From contig OX419339.1 in assembly GCA_948470475.1 (NCBI GenBank), positions 14,470,863 through 14,534,862 on the forward strand: DNA of 64,000 bases. The letters run 5' to 3'. A model generated the notes under the pieces. It was given only the letters and a program-made list of their open reading frames with translations, was not told the origin of the DNA and did not search any database. The translations under genes were made by a program, and so were the position numbers. Positions 63,501-64,000 of this stretch are shown piece after piece (the first letter of the stretch is position 1; every line of letters starts with the position of its first letter). The DNA comes from Galaxea fascicularis (taxonomy: Eukaryota > Cnidaria > Anthozoa > Scleractinia > Euphylliidae).

Positions 63501-64000
63501 TGATGACTAATCCATCTGAGGTGCCATCAGCTTTTCTCACTTGAATTGTGGTGCCACTTGGGGTGTTTTCATTTATTTCAAAACGGTAGTTGTCTTTGCT
63601 AAAGTTTGGTGGGTCCCTGGCATCTGTGACTTTTACAGTAACACCAGCAGTAGCCGCCTGCTGTGGACCACTCGATGCTTGAACTTGCACAAGATATTCA
63701 CCACCAGAAACAAGCTCATAGTCAAAGGAACCTGTTGCAGCGAATTCACCTACAAAACAGTAAACAGAAGTGATGGGTGAGAAAGGTGACTTAATTCATT
63801 GAAAGCTTATTTGACCCACCTTGATCATCACCTAATCCTTTCTTCTTTTACGACTAGTTTATAAAAAAAGTGTAAGTAACACACATAATCACCAAAAGAC
63901 GAGAAACCTTGATTTTATAATCTCACATTATTGTGATAGCATTGCTATATTACTAGTTTTCCTCCAACAATATTCAAAACATTGAACCTATTGTAATCAA
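32566..64000 (-). CDS. Gene B: classical cadherin, non-bilaterian type (exons B1-B18), 5' end beyond right edge
   Basis: Spliced, minus strand: 63749-63101, 62337-62246, 61673-61237, 58446-58325, 55974-55523, 54774-54553, 52599-49057, 47350-46821, 46396-44158, 43941-43471, 42695-42523, 40309-40194, 39106-38826, 38049-37826, 36682-36440, 35584-34930, 34338-34126, 33230-32566. All joins keep phase; about 3,774 residues lie in the window. Order: about 25 EC repeats, NC region, EGF, LamG, EGF, LamG, EGF, one transmembrane helix, then a cytoplasmic tail with a p120-type motif (DNVRPYHDEGAGEED) and a beta-catenin-type acidic end (SDVDDLSELGDSD, WGKKFDNLNRIF). This is the known layout of non-chordate and cnidarian classical cadherins, which join cells in calcium-dependent adherens junctions and bind actin through catenins. 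The start and any N-terminal repeats are missing on the right. Confidence 0.95.
33231..34125. other. Intron B17-B18
   Basis: Ordinary 0.9-kb intron; no repeat or exon recognised. The open frame reaching to 33405 upstream of B18 is read-through into the intron. Confidence 0.7.
34126..34338 (-). CDS. Gene B exon B17: EGF 3
   Basis: 213-nt exon, acceptor TTTTTCAG, donor GTTGGT, phase 1 to phase 1. It contains the last EGF-like module before the membrane (CPCGENICQHGGTC, YCICPPGWTGQYC), followed by a short stalk (VVKEPNPG). Confidence 0.93.
34339..34929. other. Intron B16-B17
   Basis: AT-rich intron, nothing recognised. Confidence 0.7.
34930..35584 (-). CDS. Gene B exon B16: Gly/Ser-rich, cysteine-free end of LamG 2
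   Basis: 655-nt exon, acceptor CCCTTTTAG, donor GTGAGT, phase 0 to phase 1. Only the first part resembles the end of a LamG domain (VRVVEAFVNSGG, TFMGSMITVNAFGG, placed where FxGC is usual). The rest is low-complexity glycine and serine (runs such as GGSSGAGGTSGAGGSAGG). There is no cysteine in the 218 residues. Splice sites and phase fit both neighbours, so the exon is real despite its odd make-up. Confidence 0.85.
35585..36439. other. Intron B15-B16
   Basis: AT-rich intron, nothing recognised. Confidence 0.7.
36440..36682 (-). CDS. Gene B exon B15: LamG 2 core
   Basis: 243-nt exon, acceptor TATCATAG, donor GTTTGT (a weaker GT site), phase 0 to phase 0. It encodes VKNHVLRYVFRLGDRMKIL, DDKYHTVIVKREGN and MGGGSFFTGGLPNVTE. 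The motif following YHTV is the standard LamG strand. The phase-0 donor joins cleanly to B16. Confidence 0.9.
36961..37500 (+). mobile_element. LINE 3' fragment with 142-bp repeat (intron B14-B15)
   Basis: The plus strand at 37147-37356 encodes the end of a LINE reverse transcriptase (IHNYSTRQSSWLWLPKVK, FNELPTDITKAEDFQTF) followed by a 3' UTR ending in (CTTA)n. The preceding 36961-37102 is a repeat that recurs at 39679-39820. The rest of intron 36683-37825 shows a short GC-rich patch (36841-36950) and no exon. Confidence 0.7.
37826..38049 (-). CDS. Gene B exon B14: start of LamG 2 with polybasic stretch
   Basis: 224-nt exon, acceptor TTGTTAG, donor GTGAGT, phase 1 to phase 0. It opens the second LamG domain (LALQIRVSPNSSNVV). 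Before that it carries a strongly basic segment, KQARRKRREIPPRV, which fits the consensus of furin-like proprotein convertases. Whether it is cleaved cannot be told from sequence. Confidence 0.9.
38050..38825. other. Intron B13-B14
   Basis: AT-rich intron, nothing recognised. Confidence 0.7.
38826..39106 (-). CDS. Gene B exon B13: end of LamG 1 and EGF 2
   Basis: 281-nt exon, acceptor AATTACAG, donor GTAAGT, phase 2 to phase 1. It finishes LamG 1 (FSGFKGCIREIYDNG, the usual final disulfide motif) and contains a second EGF-like module (CRLNNPCPNCNGQGYC, CVCDLGFTGPNC). Confidence 0.93.
39679..39945. repeat. Second 142-bp repeat and adjacent foldback (intron B12-B13)
   Basis: 39679-39820 matches 36961-37102 at nearly all positions (TAAACCCTAAGATCAA to CCAGAAACAGTC). 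Beside it 39852-39945 is bounded by CTGTAAGTTACG and CGTAACTTACAG. The remaining intron (39107-40193) has nothing else recognised. Confidence 0.75.
40194..40309 (-). CDS. Gene B exon B12: LamG 1, continued
   Basis: 116-nt exon, acceptor GTTTTCAG, donor GTAAGT, phase 0 to phase 2. It reads IVTLRIDRCSQSQIVEDDG and ends EIIGEIWGST. It joins B11 after RSLK and B13 at VYLNGFGPLQIGG, giving a continuous LamG fold. It is too short to be found as a free open frame. Confidence 0.85.
40560..41505 (+). mobile_element. LINE fragment with restriction-like endonuclease domain
   Basis: The plus strand holds the C-terminus of a non-LTR element: CRLCGKK followed, after a frameshift in an A run, by a histidine and cysteine (zinc-knuckle type), then ARRPDMIVIDKKERKGLIID, the PD-x(n)-D pattern of restriction-like endonucleases in R2/NeSL-type LINEs, and ending GTARVLRKVLEM. 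At least two frameshifts and a missing reverse transcriptase mark it as dead. It lies in intron B11-B12, after an (AAT)n run (40453-40502). Confidence 0.7.
41506..41785 (+). mobile_element. tRNA-derived SINE, copy 1
   Basis: A tRNA-like head with A box (TGCAGTGGTGAGAGCACTC) and B box (GGTTCGATTCC) is followed by a conserved body (CTCTGCTCCGAGAGGTTTTT) and a tail ending in (TTA)n. It follows the end of a LINE fragment directly. Confidence 0.8.
41795..42050 (+). mobile_element. Second LINE 3' end fragment
   Basis: Translates as TERLKENLRTTGVDTYIELI and ends GSANIPRKVLEM with a stop, closely resembling the end of the 40560-41505 LINE. Only the last 50 or so codons and the 3' UTR remain. A compound (TGC)n(TAC)n microsatellite follows at 42062-42137. 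Confidence 0.65.
42196..42504 (+). mobile_element. tRNA-derived SINE, copy 2
   Basis: Head and body match copy 1 (TTGGCGCAGTGGTGAGAGCG, GGTTCGATTCC, CTCTGCTCCGAGAGGTTTTT), but the tail differs: it ends in (ATTG)n(ATTT)n and lacks the (TTA)n module. It inserted just 20 bp from exon B11. Confidence 0.8.
42523..42695 (-). CDS. Gene B exon B11: LamG 1
   Basis: 173-nt exon, acceptor CTTTTAG, donor GTACTT, phase 1 to phase 0. It encodes the core of the first laminin G domain (LPDKMALMIVEGYAKL, DDKKWHTIQVIRSLK). The W-H-x-I/V motif is a LamG hallmark. The exon is not in the supplied open-frame set because it lacks an internal start. Confidence 0.88.
42696..43470. other. Intron B10-B11
   Basis: Intron with moderate GC in the middle (42990-43150), perhaps an old repeat, but no family or gene recognised. 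Confidence 0.6.
43471..43941 (-). CDS. Gene B exon B10: NC region, EGF 1, start of LamG 1
   Basis: 471-nt exon, acceptor CTGTTGCAG, donor GTAATG, phase 1 to phase 1. It has the cysteine-containing end of the NC region (DVCAYEPQRVGKC), an EGF-like module (NCSTATPCLHGGTC, GYICECELQYRGPEC) and the opening of a laminin G domain (ENGL-type motif ANGLLLYQG). This is the membrane-proximal block typical of non-chordate classical cadherins. Confidence 0.94.
44158..46396 (-). CDS. Gene B exon B9: last EC repeats and start of NC region
   Basis: 2,239-nt exon, acceptor GTTTCAACAG, donor GTAAGT, phase 0 to phase 1. It holds the last EC repeats, all with well-kept linkers (DTNDN, DVNDN, DGNDQ, DSNDN, DYNDN), then a more divergent repeat (IDDQNLNEPSD). 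The final 130 or so residues (from YYFELREVLVSIFGVEEDDVL) no longer fit an EC repeat and match the position of the NC region of invertebrate classical cadherins. Confidence 0.95.
46530..46775 (-). mobile_element. tRNA-derived SINE of a second family (intron B8-B9)
   Basis: On the minus strand a tRNA-like head (TTGGCTCAGTTGTTAGAGTA as A box, GGGTCAAACCC as B-box-like) is followed by an unrelated body (AGAAGAAATTGCTTCC, CATCTCCAAATGG). It differs in the body from the copies in intron B11-B12. Confidence 0.65.
46821..47350 (-). CDS. Gene B exon B8: EC repeats
   Basis: 530-nt exon, acceptor GATTAACAG, donor GTAAGT, phase 1 to phase 0. It contains the end of one repeat (FTIDLNSGVMKT, EFDREAS), the linker VDQNDMPPVF and the following repeat (ATDRDIGDNAK, LDYETKK), ending TVEVVIN just before the next linker. 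Confidence 0.94.
47351..49056. repeat. Intron B7-B8 with three foldback elements
   Basis: 47581-47790 is a member of the GTGAACAC / GTTCACGG MITE family. 48541-48683 has arms CCAATTCGGTCTGTAATCAT and the complement, related to 771-871 and 11253-11371. 48866-48979 has arms CACAACCCCATACATTAA / TTAATGTATGGGGCTGTG. No exon is seen. Confidence 0.7.
49057..52599 (-). CDS. Gene B exon B7: giant 3.5-kb exon, about 11 EC repeats
   Basis: 3,543-nt uninterrupted exon (1,181 codons), acceptor TTTTCAAAG, donor GTAACT, phase 1 to phase 1. It covers about eleven EC repeats. Boundaries in order: DVNDW, degenerate (LPDGPP), NVNDN, degenerate (YRADQQP), DINDN, degenerate (VTFSP), NANEY, NKNDE, DSNDN, DKNDN, degenerate (EKKPP), DVNDD. 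The first half matches gene A exons A7-A9 repeat by repeat, but A has introns there. Long antisense open frames within it are codon-composition shadows. Confidence 0.97.
53679..53883. mobile_element. 205-bp MITE, best copy of its family (intron B6-B7)
   Basis: Terminal inverted repeats CAGTCTTTCCCG / CGGGAAAGACTG, flanked by a TA on both sides (53677-53678 and 53884-53885). Inner arms include CCGTGAACGCCAGAAA and TTTCTGGTGTTCACGG. It is the reference for the diverged copies at 9502, 14180 and 47581. The rest of intron 52600-54552 is AT-rich with nothing recognised. Confidence 0.85.
54553..54774 (-). CDS. Gene B exon B6: EC repeat with duplicated acceptor
   Basis: 222-nt exon, phase 1 to phase 1, donor GTAAGT. 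Its first residues (VGQEVGKVSATDRDTG) complete the strand begun in B5. The 68 bp spanning its acceptor are repeated in tandem just upstream on the minus strand. Only this proximal acceptor gives an uninterrupted long reading frame. Confidence 0.9.
54766..54901. repeat. 68-bp tandem duplication across the B6 acceptor
   Basis: Two perfect or near-perfect copies (54766-54833, 54834-54901), each holding the ATTTAAG acceptor and the first coding bases GTGTAGGTCAA. The rest of the intron (to 55522) shows no other feature. Confidence 0.95.
55523..55974 (-). CDS. Gene B exon B5: EC repeats
   Basis: 452-nt exon, acceptor TTGCATTAG, donor GTAAGT, phase 2 to phase 1. It ends one repeat (TWDITVKATDGA), has a degenerate linker (DGLQAPQL), a repeat with a lone cysteine (AFCINHAG, PLDREKIS), the linker SDRNDDTPKF and the next start (FDVSEDKR). 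The cysteine is shared with gene A exon A7. Confidence 0.92.
56928..57456. mobile_element. ATCGAT-rich transposon with 6-bp target duplication (intron B4-B5)
   Basis: Ends CAGGACGTAACCAATCGATG and its inverted complement, with ATCATT repeated on both sides. More than 20 copies of ATCGAT lie at both ends, leaving a short plain centre (57140-57290). No protein is encoded. The CAG start suggests hAT-like, though that family normally makes 8-bp duplications. The rest of intron 55975-58324 has a small hairpin at 58109-58166 and no exon. Confidence 0.8.
58325..58446 (-). CDS. Gene B exon B4: small EC exon
   Basis: 122-nt exon, acceptor TCTGCTTCAG, donor GTAGGT, phase 0 to phase 2. It encodes VIATDPDVGAAGTVKYS and INVNTGVITAKQE, the middle of one EC repeat. 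It lies between two long introns (2.3 and 2.8 kb). Confidence 0.88.
58447..61236. other. Intron B3-B4
   Basis: AT-rich 2.8-kb intron with a 15-G run near 59480. No repeat family, RNA gene or exon that I can support. Confidence 0.7.
61237..61673 (-). CDS. Gene B exon B3: EC repeats
   Basis: 437-nt exon, acceptor CTTTTACAG, donor GTAAAC, phase 1 to phase 0. It has a degenerate linker (YSPGTTFIVF), a full repeat (SVTENVNRNTVVF, PLDREAKE), the linker IGDVNDNSPRI and the first part of the next repeat (IAIEDYSPAGSYVIK). It corresponds to gene A exons A5-A6. Confidence 0.92.
61674..62245. other. Intron B2-B3
   Basis: AT-rich intron, nothing recognised. Confidence 0.7.
62246..62337 (-). CDS. Gene B exon B2: small EC exon
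   Basis: 92-nt exon, acceptor TTTTCACAG, donor GTAAAT, phase 2 to phase 1. It encodes the middle of an EC repeat (FSLDSNSGVLSS, QVRASDRG). The join to B1 forms an arginine and gives the standard FSLDSNSG strand, supporting both boundaries. Confidence 0.88.
62338..63100. other. Intron B1-B2
   Basis: AT-rich intron, nothing recognised. Confidence 0.7.
63101..63749 (-). CDS. Gene B exon B1: EC repeats with cysteine pair
   Basis: 649-nt exon, acceptor GTTTTGTAG, donor GTAAAT, phase 1 to phase 2. It begins GEFAATGSFDYE, so an upstream exon exists outside the window. A weak linker (DARDPPNF) is followed by a repeat with two cysteines (FECTIEN, KECRLV), then linker DTNDHNPVF and the next repeat (TDEDSGSFG). 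It corresponds to gene A exons A4-A5. Confidence 0.92.

Overview
The window is eukaryotic genomic DNA: multi-exon genes with GT-AG introns, AT-rich introns full of transposon debris, and no prokaryotic gene organisation. Two large cadherin genes lie head-to-tail on the minus strand. The downstream gene (B) has the non-bilaterian type of classical cadherin layout: many extracellular cadherin (EC) repeats, a non-chordate (NC) region, EGF-LamG-EGF-LamG-EGF, one transmembrane helix and a catenin-binding tail. Together with DIRS-like and tRNA-SINE repeats this suggests a cnidarian, most likely an anthozoan such as a stony coral. The species call is inference. I rebuilt every exon join by hand from splice signals, and codon phase is consistent at all 26 internal joins I could test.

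Gene A (28226 down to 171, continuing off the left edge) starts with a signal peptide and encodes about 2,147 residues here in 10 exons, roughly 20 EC repeats. Its 8.1-kb first intron (18177-26311) holds a broken DIRS-like retroelement bracketed by two copies of a repeat, one of which contains a nested 1-kb TA-flanked element. Its third intron (10250-15087) contains an in-phase 75-nt candidate cassette exon.

A 4.3-kb intergenic stretch (28227-32565) separates the two genes. It contains the 3' end of gene B, the 5' region of gene A, and a foldback element with long G/C runs.

Gene B (from the right edge down to 32566) encodes about 3,774 residues here in 18 exons. Its start is off the right edge, but its end is complete: about 25 EC repeats, NC region, EGF, LamG, EGF, LamG (with an unusual Gly/Ser-rich cysteine-free exon), EGF, transmembrane helix, a p120-catenin-type juxtamembrane motif and a beta-catenin-type C-terminus. 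The LamG introns carry LINE 3' ends and tRNA-derived SINEs.

Genes A and B align repeat by repeat, including the order of intact and degenerate calcium-binding linkers and the positions of unusual cysteines. They are best read as tandem duplicates of one classical cadherin gene that later diverged in exon structure. The predicted role is calcium-dependent cell-cell adhesion linked to actin through catenins, seen directly for B and inferred for A, whose tail lies outside the window.
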